Assembly: GCF_000382445.1 (NCBI RefSeq)
Contig: NZ_KB905472.1
Coordinates: forward strand, 760,444-824,443
Direction of reading: 5' to 3'
DNA: 64,000 nucleotides
Source of the DNA: Phocaeicola massiliensis B84634 = Timone 84634 = DSM 17679 = JCM 13223
GTDB taxonomy: Bacteria > Bacteroidota > Bacteroidia > Bacteroidales > Bacteroidaceae
Part shown: piece after piece, positions 1 through 7,223 of the stretch
Layout of the letters: the number at the start of each line of letters is the position of its first letter
Position numbering within the stretch: the first letter of the stretch is position 1
Position numbers and translations under genes: made by a program
Notes under the pieces: model-generated
What the model was told of the DNA's origin: nothing
The model's input: the letters and a program-made list of their open reading frames with translations, nothing else
Database searches by the model: none

Positions 1-1591
1 CCTTAATTCCGCAACATAATTGATAATTATTTTTATAAGTTCCTGAGCAACATTTTGTTGCCCAGGTTTTTGCCATGTCAGCGTTTTCACTTACCTTAGT
101 GTTGCGAATCCAAAGACAAAGAAAACCGTAACAAGCATGGCAAATGTAGCAATAAAATCCGAAAGACTCACTCCTTTTGGAGGCATATTTCCAATCATGG
201 AGCAATTTACCTCCCTTCTCTCCTCTACAATTGACTCAACACTTGGGTTGAGATGCAAACTCTATGGTTATCAATACAGCGAAATCATCCGCTCCCTCCT
301 ATGCGTTTACTTCTGCGGCGGTTCTTGCGTTGAGGATGTCACCGCCCACTTAATGAGTCATCTTTCCCTTCACCCCACACTCCGCACCTGTAGCGCCGAC
401 ACCATCCTCAGGGCAATAAACGAACTGGCCCGGGAAAACATCTCATACACATCTGATGCCGGAAAGTCCTATGACTTCAATACGGCAGACACACTCAACA
501 CATTGCTCCTGAATTGCCTGTTGGCCACAGGGCAGTTGAAAGAGGGCGGGGAGTATGACGTTGACTTTGACCACCAGTTCATTGAGACGGAGAAGTACGA
601 TGCAAAGCCCACGTACAAGAAATTTCTTGGTTACAGGCCCGGTGTGGCCGTTATCGGCGACATGATTGTCGGCATAGAGAACAGCGACGGCAACACCAAT
701 GTACGCTTTCACCAGGGTGACACGCTAAAGAGGATTTTGGGGAGACTTGAAGAAAAGAAAATGGCAGTCAACCGCTTCAGGGCCGACTGCGGCTCATGCT
801 CTGAAGACATTGTGGATGAGGTCAGGAAGCATTGCAGGACATTCTACATACGTGCCAACCGCTGCTGCTCGCTCTATGATGACATCTTCGCGCTCAGGGG
901 GTGGAAGAGGGAAGAAATAAACGGCATTGTGTTTGAGTTGAACTCCATTCTCGTTGAGAAGTGGAAAGGCAAACCGTATCGCCTGATAATCCAGAGACAG
1001 AGACGCATGGGCAGTGGACTTGACCTGTGGGAGGGGGAATATACATACCGCTGCATCCTGACCAACGATTACGAATCATCCATGAGCGACATCGTGGAGT
1101 TCTATAACATGCGTGGAGGCAAGGAACGCATCTTTGATGACATGAACAATGGGTTTGGATGGGGCAGACTGCCTAAATCCTTCATGGCGGAAAATACCGT
1201 GTTCCTGCTCCTGACGGCACTGATACGCAATTTTTACAAGGCCATCATGCAAAGGATTGAAGTGAAGAAGTTCGGGCTCAAGGAAACCAGCCGTATCAAG
1301 ACGTTTGTCTTCAAATTCATTTCAGTACCTGCCAAGTGGATTAAGACCGCAAGGCAATGTGTGCTGAACATCTACACCGACAACCATGCATATGCAGAAG
1401 CCTTCAAAACTTCTTCCGGATGATTTACGTCACTTGATGGCCACTGATTGCGTATTGCCTCAAGTCGCTTTATGGGGTAAGGGGATAGTATGCGCATTGA
1501 AACGGACGCGAGGACTTAATGGCTGTCTTACGAATCAAAAGTCCATTTCTCTTGTAGGTAGCACTTCGGGAATGGAGTTGCGGATTTAAGG
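1..1591 (+). mobile_element. Complete IS1380-family insertion sequence
   Basis: Terminal inverted repeats are visible: CCTTAATTCCGCAAC at 1-15 and, reverse-complemented, CCTTAAATCCGCAAC at 1577-1591 (14 of 15 match). Between them lies one full-length transposase gene. The length of about 1.6 kb fits the IS1380 family. The left target flank lies outside the window, so the target duplication cannot be checked; the right flank begins TTAG. The element interrupts the 3' end of the minus-strand gene starting at 2058. Confidence 0.9.
137..1423 (+). CDS. IS1380-family DDE transposase
   Basis: This 428-residue protein is the cut-and-paste transposase of the insertion sequence that encloses it. The N-terminal stretch (KSERLTPFGGIFPIMEQF) and the later Y-x-x-R-x-x-x-E motif (YNMRGGKE, around residue 325) are typical of IS1380 transposases, and the length matches intact members of about 430 residues. 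No stop or frameshift interrupts it, so the element may still be active. It is the only gene in the element. It belongs to the DDE_1 group; the individual catalytic acids were placed by family knowledge rather than alignment. Confidence 0.93.
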   Translation: MANVAIKSERLTPFGGIFPIMEQFTSLLSSTIDSTLGLRCKLYGYQYSEIIRSLLCVYFCGGSCVEDVTAHLMSHLSLHPTLRTCSADTILRAINELARENISYTSDAGKSYDFNTADTLNTLLLNCLLATGQLKEGGEYDVDFDHQFIETEKYDAKPTYKKFLGYRPGVAVIGDMIVGIENSDGNTNVRFHQGDTLKRILGRLEEKKMAVNRFRADCGSCSEDIVDEVRKHCRTFYIRANRCCSLYDDIFALRGWKREEINGIVFELNSILVEKWKGKPYRLIIQRQRRMGSGLDLWEGEYTYRCILTNDYESSMSDIVEFYNMRGGKERIFDDMNNGFGWGRLPKSFMAENTVFLLLTALIRNFYKAIMQRIEVKKFGLKETSRIKTFVFKFISVPAKWIKTARQCVLNIYTDNHAYAEAFKTSSG

Positions 1592-2058
1592 TTAGTTATA
1601 TCTAATTGCAAATTAGGGCATAATGGCTTAATCCAATTATCATATAGTTTCTTATGCCATCCTTTTTCTCTTCGTTTCTCTTTTTGAAGTAAATCATCCC
1701 AATCAAAAGGTGTAAATTTATCGCATTGCCCATAAAGTTCAATTTCCCAAGATTTACGTAAGTTCGATTTCTCATTTCTAATATTATTGTATAAAAGCTG
1801 TATATCTAGATTATCCCAAATATCTATGGTTTTGTTATCTGGATCTTTCATAACTTGCAAGTTTACGATGGAGTTTTTCTTTTTCTCCAGAAAATGTCTG
1901 ACTTGATTTTCCCATTTTTCAAACCAAAGTTCTTTCCATTCAGCATCATTTTGTGATTGGGAATTTTTAATATCTTCTTTTATTATTTTCTGAAAGAAGC
2001 ATAAGAGAAGACACTTTTGGTTAAGTGGCATTTTGGGGTTGGGAAAGATAGGCTTCAT
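1528..2058 (-). pseudogene. Unknown gene, 3' end cut by the IS1380 element
   Basis: The open frame reads 176 codons, but everything below position 1592 is IS sequence, so only about 155 native residues remain before the frame runs into the insertion sequence. The protein is rich in Trp, Lys, Glu and Asn, has no signal peptide or membrane segment, and I recognise no family. Its start at 2058 is followed upstream by an unusually long, structured leader (2059-2370) with a promoter and two tiny ORFs, so expression of the original gene was probably inducible. The rest of the gene may lie left of the IS, outside the window. Confidence 0.6.
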
Positions 2059-2071
2059 AGTTTAATCTCTT

Positions 2072-2202
2072 ATTACTACAAGCCTCCGAGTAGTAATTTT
2101 TATATTCAAAAGAAAGCGTGAGGCTTGTCTATGTTCATCAAAACTGAGGTATCGCCAAACACCCTACCATAAAATGAACGAAGAAACAATACTCCTCACG
2201 CT
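2072..2202 (-). promoter_or_regulatory. Leader with alternative hairpins (candidate attenuator)
   Basis: Three perfect pairings are visible. AGCGTGAGG (2115-2123) pairs with CCTCACGCT (2194-2202), enclosing GTTCAT/ATGAAC (2133-2138 with 2174-2179). ATTACTAC (2072-2079) pairs with GTAGTAAT (2090-2097). ACAAGCCTC (2078-2086) pairs with GAGGCTTGT (2120-2128), which excludes both other stems. On the minus strand the loop at 2080-2089 shows a GGAGG. It sits directly upstream of the ATG at 2058. On the plus strand the 2072-2097 hairpin is followed by five T and could also act as a terminator. Confidence 0.5.
2106..2170 (-). CDS. Two coupled 10-codon leader ORFs
   Basis: On the minus strand, ATG at 2170 opens MVGCLAIPQF with stop at 2140-2138; that TGA overlaps the ATG (2138) of a second ORF, MNIDKPHAFF, ending at 2106. 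Both lie in the leader of the truncated gene starting at 2058. Codons 4-8 of the second ORF form one arm of two mutually exclusive stems, so ribosome position would decide the fold. This is the arrangement of inducible translational attenuators. Translation itself is inferred, not shown. Confidence 0.45.
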
Positions 2203-2259
2203 GAATGATATGTAAGGAGTATAGCATAAAACTACACGCATACATATACAAACAGAAAT

Positions 2260-2407
2260 GAGCGTCAATATTGCCTTCTATCCCTTATGGTAAAAATTTG
2301 GCGAATTTTCAGTTTTGGGATGAAGCAAAAAACGCTTTCCATATAAATCCAACCATTTCTCCGATTGGACTTTGCAAATATACGTTTTTGTTTTAATATT
2401 GACGCTC
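2260..2407. repeat. 13-bp perfect inverted repeat bracketing 122 bp
   Basis: GAGCGTCAATATT at 2260-2272 and AATATTGACGCTC at 2395-2407 are exact inverse copies. They bracket the -7 box at 2375-2382, one arm upstream of the predicted transcription start and the other inside the leader. This could be a protein-binding pair or the ends of a small inserted sequence. Confidence 0.55.
2375..2382 (-). promoter_or_regulatory. Bacteroides -7 box TATATTTG
   Basis: A perfect TAnnTTTG box on the minus strand would start RNA near 2368 and give the truncated gene a leader of about 310 nt. No clear -33 TTTG is present. Confidence 0.45.
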
Positions 2408-2770
2408 TTATTATGAGTATTATTTCTTCAAATATAAGGAAAACAATGTTTTCGGGACGGTAAAATTAGGAAAATATCATTGAACGGCGGGCTTTGAAAT
2501 GAAATCAAATGTAATATTCCGTTCTTTTTTACATCATAATCATCTATGGGTTAACCGAAGGCTGGTTTTATAAGAACTATACCAAGGTTATTAATCCACT
2601 CAAGCGGCGTGAGCCTACAACTAACGAAAGAATACAATGAAACTTTTCTTATGCAACTTTTTTTGTCAGAATCGGTATTATTACTTAAAAAGAATAGATT
2701 GCATAAGGAAAAATATTGTTGCGTTCCGTTTACTCACATACCCTCCTAATGAACAAATAGAAATATTGCA
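2408..2770. other. Intergenic, no gene seen
   Basis: No ORF of convincing composition on either strand. Visible structures are a plus-strand hairpin TGAACGG/CCGTTC followed by six T (about 2483-2531) and a 9-bp inverted repeat CTTATGCAA/TTGCATAAG near 2650-2710. No integrase-type or tRNA-like sequence was found. Confidence 0.5.
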
Positions 2771-2816
2771 GAAAAAGAAAAATAAGAGAAGCCAAGCATT
2801 ACCTTAGCCTCTCTTT
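2771..2816 (-). terminator. Rho-independent terminator
   Basis: Minus-strand hairpin (AAGAGxxGCC paired with GGCxxCTCTT, about 2783-2816) followed by ATTTTTCTTTTT. It lies just after the stop of the 192-residue gene and closes the recombinase operon. Confidence 0.7.
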
Positions 2817-2828
2817 TTCTTTATTTGT

Positions 2829-3407
2829 CTATTCCACTACCGTAAACTCGTGAAAAGAGTACCAAACATCATCATCTTCTTGTTCGTCCATATATTCTTC
2901 CAATGCAGTTTCAATTACATTCTTATCCGGCTCTACCATCTTGCCTACTATCTCAGAAACACATTGAGCCGCTTCTTCGATAGTTGTAAAATACTCCGAA
3001 TCATCATTGCCCGAATCCAAGTAGTAACGTTCCGGGAAATATTCGCCACCTGCATCATTCGTGGAATATACACAACATCCCGATTCTTCCTCTTGAAAAT
3101 ATACTTTAATGGATGGGAATTTTTCTTCGATAATATTTCGTACTCCTTCCTGCTCACACCAAGCTGTGGATTGACAGATAGTGAGAATATTATTATTCAG
3201 TTCATAATAAGTGATTTCGCCACGACATCTATACTTTTCCCAGTTACTTCCTAGTTTTGTGACTAAATTTCCCAGCCACCACTTGCCAAAGCCATTTTTC
3301 TCAATGCTGGTCTTACGTCTATCAATATACTTCAAGATCTTATACAACGACTTTACTTCCTTCAAGTCACCGACACATTTATAAGTACAATCGCACCAGT
3401 TAGGCAT
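2829..3407 (-). CDS. Hypothetical protein, YubB-like N-terminus
   Basis: A 192-residue acidic cytoplasmic protein. It opens with MPNWCDCTYKCVGD, the signature start of the YubB ferredoxin-like / DUF1281 group found on plasmids and conjugative elements; the rest (Cys and Tyr rich, acidic C-terminus) is not recognisable. Its ATG overlaps the stop of the 76-residue upstream gene by 8 nt (ATGCCTAA), so the two are translationally coupled. It is the last gene of the serine recombinase operon and is followed at once by a terminator. Function is unknown; the family assignment rests only on the first 15 residues. Confidence 0.6.
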   Translation of the reverse strand: MPNWCDCTYKCVGDLKEVKSLYKILKYIDRRKTSIEKNGFGKWWLGNLVTKLGSNWEKYRCRGEITYYELNNNILTICQSTAWCEQEGVRNIIEEKFPSIKVYFQEEESGCCVYSTNDAGGEYFPERYYLDSGNDDSEYFTTIEEAAQCVSEIVGKMVEPDKNVIETALEEYMDEQEDDDVWYSFHEFTVVE

Positions 3408-3630
3408 AATCCTCTACCTCCCTTCCGTTTTCGTATCTGCAAATATTCAATTCCTCAGTTGTCATCCATTGGCAGTTACTGAGCCTGAATCCGTACTTTT
3501 CTTCGATAGTTGAAAGGAAAGATTCAAAGTCCTCATATTCCTCCGATTCTCTTAATTCTTCATCCGTCAGCTTTATGATATTCAAACAGCCCACACAAAA
3601 GTCTAAAATTAAAACATATCTTGGTTCCAT
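3400..3630 (-). CDS. Hypothetical small acidic protein
   Basis: A 76-residue acidic protein with no signal peptide or membrane segment and no family I recognise. It starts 10 nt after the serine recombinase stop and overlaps the next gene by 8 nt, so it belongs to a three-gene operon: recombinase, this gene, the YubB-like gene. Tight packing on both sides is the main evidence that it is real. Confidence 0.6.
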   Translation of the reverse strand: MEPRYVLILDFCVGCLNIIKLTDEELRESEEYEDFESFLSTIEEKYGFRLSNCQWMTTEELNICRYENGREVEDYA

Positions 3631-3640
3631 AATTTCAATC

Positions 3641-4321
3641 TTATTTTAAGTTATACCTTTTGATTAATTTATATACAGTCGATTTTGAGAAGTTACATCC
3701 CTGAGAAGTAACGAAACCTTCCCTGTTCAAAGTGTCCGCCATGCTTTTCAGGGTGTATTCTTCCTTGATTAATGTCCGAAGCATCGCAACGGCTCTTTTG
3801 TTATTAGGGTTGTTGTCAGCTTTCTCCTTACAACTTCTGATACTGTTCCGGATGGCTTGTTTATGCTTATCCATCAAGTGCTCAGGATTACCCAATTTAA
3901 AACCTCTTGCTTTCTTGGCTTGTAATGCAGATTTGGTTCTTACCGCTATCAGTTCCGCTTCGTATTGGGATATTGCGGATAAGATATGAAGTACCATTTT
4001 ATTTGCTTGTGGGAAATCACAGAAAACAATCTCCACATCACTCTCTAAAAGGTTTGACAGGAAGGAAACATTTCTCGCCAGCCTGTCCAGCTTGGCTACG
4101 ATAAGTGTCGCGCCTTCTTTTCTGCAAAGGCTCAACGCTTCTTTCAGTTTGGGTCTCTCTTTTTTACGGCCGGATTCTATTTCTATATATTCAGCAACTG
4201 GAACTTTGTCTTGAAGGTGTTTATGTATTATCTCCCTCTGTGCCTCAAGTCCCAGTCCTGAATATCCTTGTTTTTGTGTACTTACCCGTAGATAAGCCAC
4301 ATATTGGGTTTCATTCTTCAT
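3641..4321 (-). CDS. Serine site-specific recombinase (resolvase/invertase)
   Basis: A 226-residue small serine recombinase. The N-terminal catalytic domain (residues about 6-140) contains YLRVSTQKQG with the nucleophilic Ser, then KLDRLARN and the EAELIAVRT helix; the C-terminus (about 180-226) has a helix-turn-helix (TLKSMADTLNREG, then FSKSTVYKLIKRY). A longer frame opens at 4438, but a strong terminator of the upstream gene lies at 4396-4448, so the ATG at 4321 is preferred. It is likely a resolvase or invertase of the mobile element; no inverted gene cassette is visible nearby. A near-palindrome TTAGATGGACGTCTAA lies about 30 bp upstream of the start and may be its site or operator. Confidence 0.85.
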   Translation of the reverse strand: MKNETQYVAYLRVSTQKQGYSGLGLEAQREIIHKHLQDKVPVAEYIEIESGRKKERPKLKEALSLCRKEGATLIVAKLDRLARNVSFLSNLLESDVEIVFCDFPQANKMVLHILSAISQYEAELIAVRTKSALQAKKARGFKLGNPEHLMDKHKQAIRNSIRSCKEKADNNPNNKRAVAMLRTLIKEEYTLKSMADTLNREGFVTSQGCNFSKSTVYKLIKRYNLK

Positions 4322-4395
4322 TGTTATTCGTTTTTTAACAATAGTTCCACTGCTTAGATGGACGTCTAATCTTTGGAACCATGTCGGTTGGGCAT

Positions 4396-4448
4396 AAAAA
4401 AGGGGGAATACATGAGTTTCTATAATCTGAATTCTCACATATTCCCCG
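4396..4448 (-). terminator. Rho-independent terminator
   Basis: Minus-strand stem GGGGAATA-T-GTGAG paired with CTCA-T-GTATTCCCC and followed by TTTTTT. It ends the small-protein operon whose last gene stops at 4471. Confidence 0.85.
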
Positions 4449-4470
4449 ATAACATAAATTATCGTCTGCC

Positions 4471-4815
4471 TTATACGGCTACCTTATATATAACTCCGTA
4501 TTTGGAGCAGATAAAATCATAGGAGGCTAAACCATAACTGACGGTATCATTTATTACAGCCACTATCTTATCAAGCGGCACACAATCATAGGTGATTTCT
4601 GTTTCCTCATTTTCTGGTTTAACTGTTATCTGATAAAGGTTCAGTTCTGCTAAGTAACGAACCTCAATCCAACACTCGGTTTTGAAAAGGTAAAACTCAG
4701 TACCTTTATCTGTCACCTTTATGTCATTAAAGTCCAATCCCCAACCAAAGGGGAGAAAGGATTTTTGCAAAGCATCATGCCAGATTACTTTTGCTATTTT
4801 CTCGTTTTCGTTCAT
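4471..4815 (-). CDS. Hypothetical protein, tandem paralogue 2
   Basis: A 114-residue protein that I do not recognise. It aligns by eye with the gene just upstream (4819-5160): both have an early IW, then a WGxD motif, an EF followed by a V-R-Y/T-Y strand, a YQ/FQ strand and a hydrophobic V-I helix ending about 20 residues before the C-terminus. This points to a tandem duplication. The spacing to that neighbour is 3 nt. It is the last gene of the operon and is followed by a strong terminator. Predicted cytoplasmic, alpha/beta; function unknown. Confidence 0.65.
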   Translation of the reverse strand: MNENEKIAKVIWHDALQKSFLPFGWGLDFNDIKVTDKGTEFYLFKTECWIEVRYLAELNLYQITVKPENEETEITYDCVPLDKIVAVINDTVSYGLASYDFICSKYGVIYKVAV

Positions 4816-4818
4816 AAG

Positions 4819-5160
4819 TCAAAGTCCTAAGATGTAGTTCATAACTTTGGCATTGTAGTCCTCAACCAAATAGTTCTCCACATTTTGGTCAATCACTTCA
4901 GCCAGATTATCTAAATACACATCATCAATTCGTTTCACCTCATTCCCTTCTTCATCATAGAGAGAAACTTGAAATAGATCCACTCCTTCAATATATGTAA
5001 CTCTGACATTCCCTATATGAAGGAAACCCTGTATATGGAACTCTAAAGCATCGTCACTACAAACAAAGCTGTCCGTATCGACTCCCCAGCTCATAGAAAG
5101 GGAAGGGTTAGCGGCAATGATACTCCAAATGTATCTCGCCATTTCTGTTGTTATCTTCAT
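4819..5160 (-). CDS. Hypothetical protein, tandem paralogue 1
   Basis: A 113-residue acidic protein, paralogous by eye to the following gene (shared IW, SWGVD/GWGLD, EFxxxxxxxxxxVRY-like and Q-rich strand positions). Its ATG overlaps the TGA of the 53-residue ORF upstream (ATGA), so it is translationally coupled. No known family, no signal peptide, no metal motif. Its place in a packed operon of an integrative element suggests a mobile-element accessory or anti-host role, but that is only inferred from position. Confidence 0.65.
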   Translation of the reverse strand: MKITTEMARYIWSIIAANPSLSMSWGVDTDSFVCSDDALEFHIQGFLHIGNVRVTYIEGVDLFQVSLYDEEGNEVKRIDDVYLDNLAEVIDQNVENYLVEDYNAKVMNYILGL

Positions 5161-5318
5161 TTTTTTGCTGTTTTATTATCAATCCATCTTTTTGCTGCAT
5201 CCAAAGACTGAAAATGTTTGGTTTCTACTTCGTCATCGTCATTGAGTGCAAAGGCTTGAAAATCTGCTGTAGAAAACTGAATAATCAAGTTTTCATTATA
5301 AACCAGTTCTTCAGCCAT
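5157..5318 (-). CDS. 53-residue coupled small protein
   Basis: A small gene running MAEELVYNENLI to AAKRWIDNKTAKK. Its start overlaps the stop of the upstream zinc-ribbon gene by 8 nt (ATGGCTGA), and its stop overlaps the ATG of the next gene (ATGA). Overlap at both ends and an open frame filling the gap exactly support real coding. Acidic N-terminal half, basic C-terminal helix; no known family. Confidence 0.65.
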   Translation of the reverse strand: MAEELVYNENLIIQFSTADFQAFALNDDDEVETKHFQSLDAAKRWIDNKTAKK

Positions 5319-5514
5319 AGTATTCTTTCATATAACAGGTTTCACACAAAGAACCATAGTCGTTTACATCACTACGGCTCATAGGTTTACCACAATAATC
5401 GCAATGTCTTACCACTTCTTCGTGCATATATCTTGCGACTTCCATTAACGGTGTTCCGGAATAGGAAACCGTTATCTTACTTTTCTTAGTTATCTTCTTC
5501 TTTGCCATTGTCAT
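5311..5514 (-). CDS. Small zinc-ribbon protein
   Basis: A 67-residue protein with a basic N-terminal tail (MAKKKITKKSK) and a C-terminal CDYCGKPM ... CETCY pair of CxxC knuckles about 18 residues apart, consistent with a treble-clef or zinc-ribbon fold that may bind DNA or RNA. The start is either 5514 or the ATG at 5508; both overlap the end of the 169-residue gene by more than 20 nt, and 5508 gives the more natural N-terminus. The downstream 53-residue ORF is coupled to it. Function unknown. Confidence 0.65.
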   Translation of the reverse strand: MTMAKKKITKKSKITVSYSGTPLMEVARYMHEEVVRHCDYCGKPMSRSDVNDYGSLCETCYMKEYYG

Positions 5515-5995
5515 TCAGTTTATCGTTATACTTGTTTTTTATGTAGGCGGTCAGAATAGCTTTGATAACCTTAGCTCTGTCTGCCCGGTCGTAATTGGCT
5601 GGAACATCATGCTCATAACTATTTCTAAAAGACTCGTGTAGCTTTCCCAGACATTGATTTTCAGATCTGTTATCCAAGAAATACTTTAGCTTATAATCCG
5701 TATAGGTGTCTGTATCGTCTCCTTGGATGTAAACTGAGAGATATATTTCATCCTTTTCGCTATTCCAGATTGAAGTTACATTGCTGTTCCAGTTGTTGCC
5801 GGTATCAGAAAGGAATAGCGTTTTGAACTTATTTCTCGCTTTTCCTGAATCTCCTTTTCCAGCCTCCTTGATTATTCTGAGGATGGTAGTGTAGGAGATT
5901 GAGAGTAATTCGCTTTCACTGAGAGAGTTTATAATCTCCAGTTTCTTCTTGGGAGCGTATCTTTTGAATAGCTCCACGTTGATATTTGTTGCCAT
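5486..5995 (-). CDS. Hypothetical protein of the mobile element
   Basis: A 169-residue Lys, Asn and Ser rich protein without signal peptide or membrane segment. The N-terminal part (KKKLEIINSLSESELLSISYTTI) looks like a helical, possibly DNA-binding region; I recognise no family. It starts a few bases after the stop of the 65-residue gene and overlaps the zinc-ribbon gene downstream, placing it in the same operon as the exonuclease-annealing pair or immediately behind it. Confidence 0.6.
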   Translation of the reverse strand: MATNINVELFKRYAPKKKLEIINSLSESELLSISYTTILRIIKEAGKGDSGKARNKFKTLFLSDTGNNWNSNVTSIWNSEKDEIYLSVYIQGDDTDTYTDYKLKYFLDNRSENQCLGKLHESFRNSYEHDVPANYDRADRAKVIKAILTAYIKNKYNDKLNDNGKEEDN

Positions 5996-6000
5996 ATTGC

Positions 6001-6198
6001 TTATTGCTTTTGTTCGTTAATGACTGTGAATTTCTGACGCAACCCTTCAATTACGTCTGCAAACTCTGTAAACTCTTCGTAATTCATTTTGGCTCCGTAA
6101 GATTTGATTTCGATAGAGCCACCATTAGCTGTGTTAAGTGTAAGAGTAATATCATTTTCTCCCTTAACTATTTGACTGATTGCTATTTCGTATTTCAT
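6001..6198 (-). CDS. Small hypothetical protein
   Basis: A 65-residue protein starting MKYEIAISQIVKGE, with alternating beta-strand pattern then an acidic helix. A longer frame opens at 6240, but that start lies inside the terminator hairpin at 6224-6262, so the ATG at 6198 is chosen. First gene of the small-protein operon running down to 4471. No family recognised. Confidence 0.6.
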   Translation of the reverse strand: MKYEIAISQIVKGENDITLTLNTANGGSIEIKSYGAKMNYEEFTEFADVIEGLRQKFTVINEQKQ

Positions 6199-6211
6199 CG
6201 TTTTAAGTTTT

Positions 6212-6262
6212 ATATAAAAAGAAAGCGGGGAGAACTTCATTATTTCAGAAATCCTCCCCGCT
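6212..6262 (-). terminator. Rho-independent terminator
   Basis: AGCGGGGAG (6224-6232) pairs with CTCCCCGCT (6254-6262), and the minus strand continues TTTCTTTTTATAT. It ends the exonuclease gene. Confidence 0.85.
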
Positions 6263-6284
6263 GTTGAAAGTGGGTCTGTCGCTT

Positions 6285-7223
6285 TTATACCGCTATCATA
6301 AGACTTCCTGCGACATTGGAAGTCTTTTCGTAAAGAGAGTAATCAATCTCAGGGTGTTCAGCTTTCAGTTTGCTGGTATTGAGAGAGATTCGTGTACTTG
6401 GCATTTTTCTGGTAAGACGCATCGTTTCGGTAGTCCAGGTCTTTACTCCTGAACTTTCCATATCGGAGAGAATCTTGGCTTTGATTTCTGCCAGTCTTTC
6501 CTCCGCATCATTCTTGGTTTGGATGAGGGATCTGATTTCATCTTCCATAAACTTATACTCTTCTGGAATGCTAAAAGGGTTATTGAAATTTTCTTCTTTA
6601 AGATCTGCTTCTAACAATTCCTTGCAGATTTCGGAAGGTATTCTGTTTACGAAGATAACTTCATTGATATGGTCAACAGTTCCATCCTTCTTAATCTTGT
6701 TACGAAGATGGATGATGAAAAGCTTGTCAATCTTAGCCTTCTTGTTCTGTAATTCAAAGAAGTAAGCATAAAGACTGAGTTGCCATCTTGCTTTTTCGAG
6801 TTTCTCTGAGGTCATTACGCCATAGGTCTTAATATCGCCTATACTGAAAGTGTCATCAGAAACTCTATATACCTTATCAATCATGGAAGCCCAGTTCTTG
6901 TTGTCTGAAACAATATATTCAGAGGCTTCATGAACCAGTCCGTGTTCTTTACAGATTTCAATATAATCCGCTACTTCCACGGTTCCATCATTGTTCCAGT
7001 TCTTGTCGAAATCTTCAATGGAAGCGTGTACGTTTGTTCCGTAGGTAGCTGCTGCATTGAGAACAGCTTCGTCCACGTTATCATACTCGTCAGGAAATAA
7101 TTGTCTTTGAATCATTCCTGTTATACCGCTCAGCTGTTTGTCACCAAGCCAGTATTCGTGAGGTTCTTCTAAAAAGATTACCTCACTGTTTTTCAGTTCA
7201 ATTCTTTTTGTTGCCATAATCAT
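6285..7223 (-). CDS. PD-(D/E)XK exonuclease, phage recombination type
   Basis: A 312-residue RecB-like nuclease. Around residues 110-150 it shows SMIDKVYR, then SIGDIKTYG (the D-x-K catalytic strand), then ARWQLSLYAYFFE, matching the QxxxY motif of RecB/lambda-Exo-like nucleases. A helical region (residues about 225-265) follows. Its ATG overlaps the TGA of the annealing protein gene (ATGA at 7220-7223). An exonuclease paired with a single-strand annealing protein is the standard phage two-component recombination module: the nuclease resects a DNA end and the partner anneals the exposed strand. A Cas4 role is excluded by the lack of a C-terminal Cys cluster. Confidence 0.8.
   Translation of the reverse strand: MIMATKRIELKNSEVIFLEEPHEYWLGDKQLSGITGMIQRQLFPDEYDNVDEAVLNAAATYGTNVHASIEDFDKNWNNDGTVEVADYIEICKEHGLVHEASEYIVSDNKNWASMIDKVYRVSDDTFSIGDIKTYGVMTSEKLEKARWQLSLYAYFFELQNKKAKIDKLFIIHLRNKIKKDGTVDHINEVIFVNRIPSEICKELLEADLKEENFNNPFSIPEEYKFMEDEIRSLIQTKNDAEERLAEIKAKILSDMESSGVKTWTTETMRLTRKMPSTRISLNTSKLKAEHPEIDYSLYEKTSNVAGSLMIAV

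Noticed and set aside
4322-4438. N-terminal extension of the serine recombinase to 4438
   Set aside because: It runs through the terminator at 4396-4448 and adds residues not found in resolvases; ATG 4321 is used.
6285-7223. Cas4 nuclease
   Set aside because: It lacks the C-terminal Cys cluster and has no cas neighbours; pairing with an annealing protein indicates a phage exonuclease.
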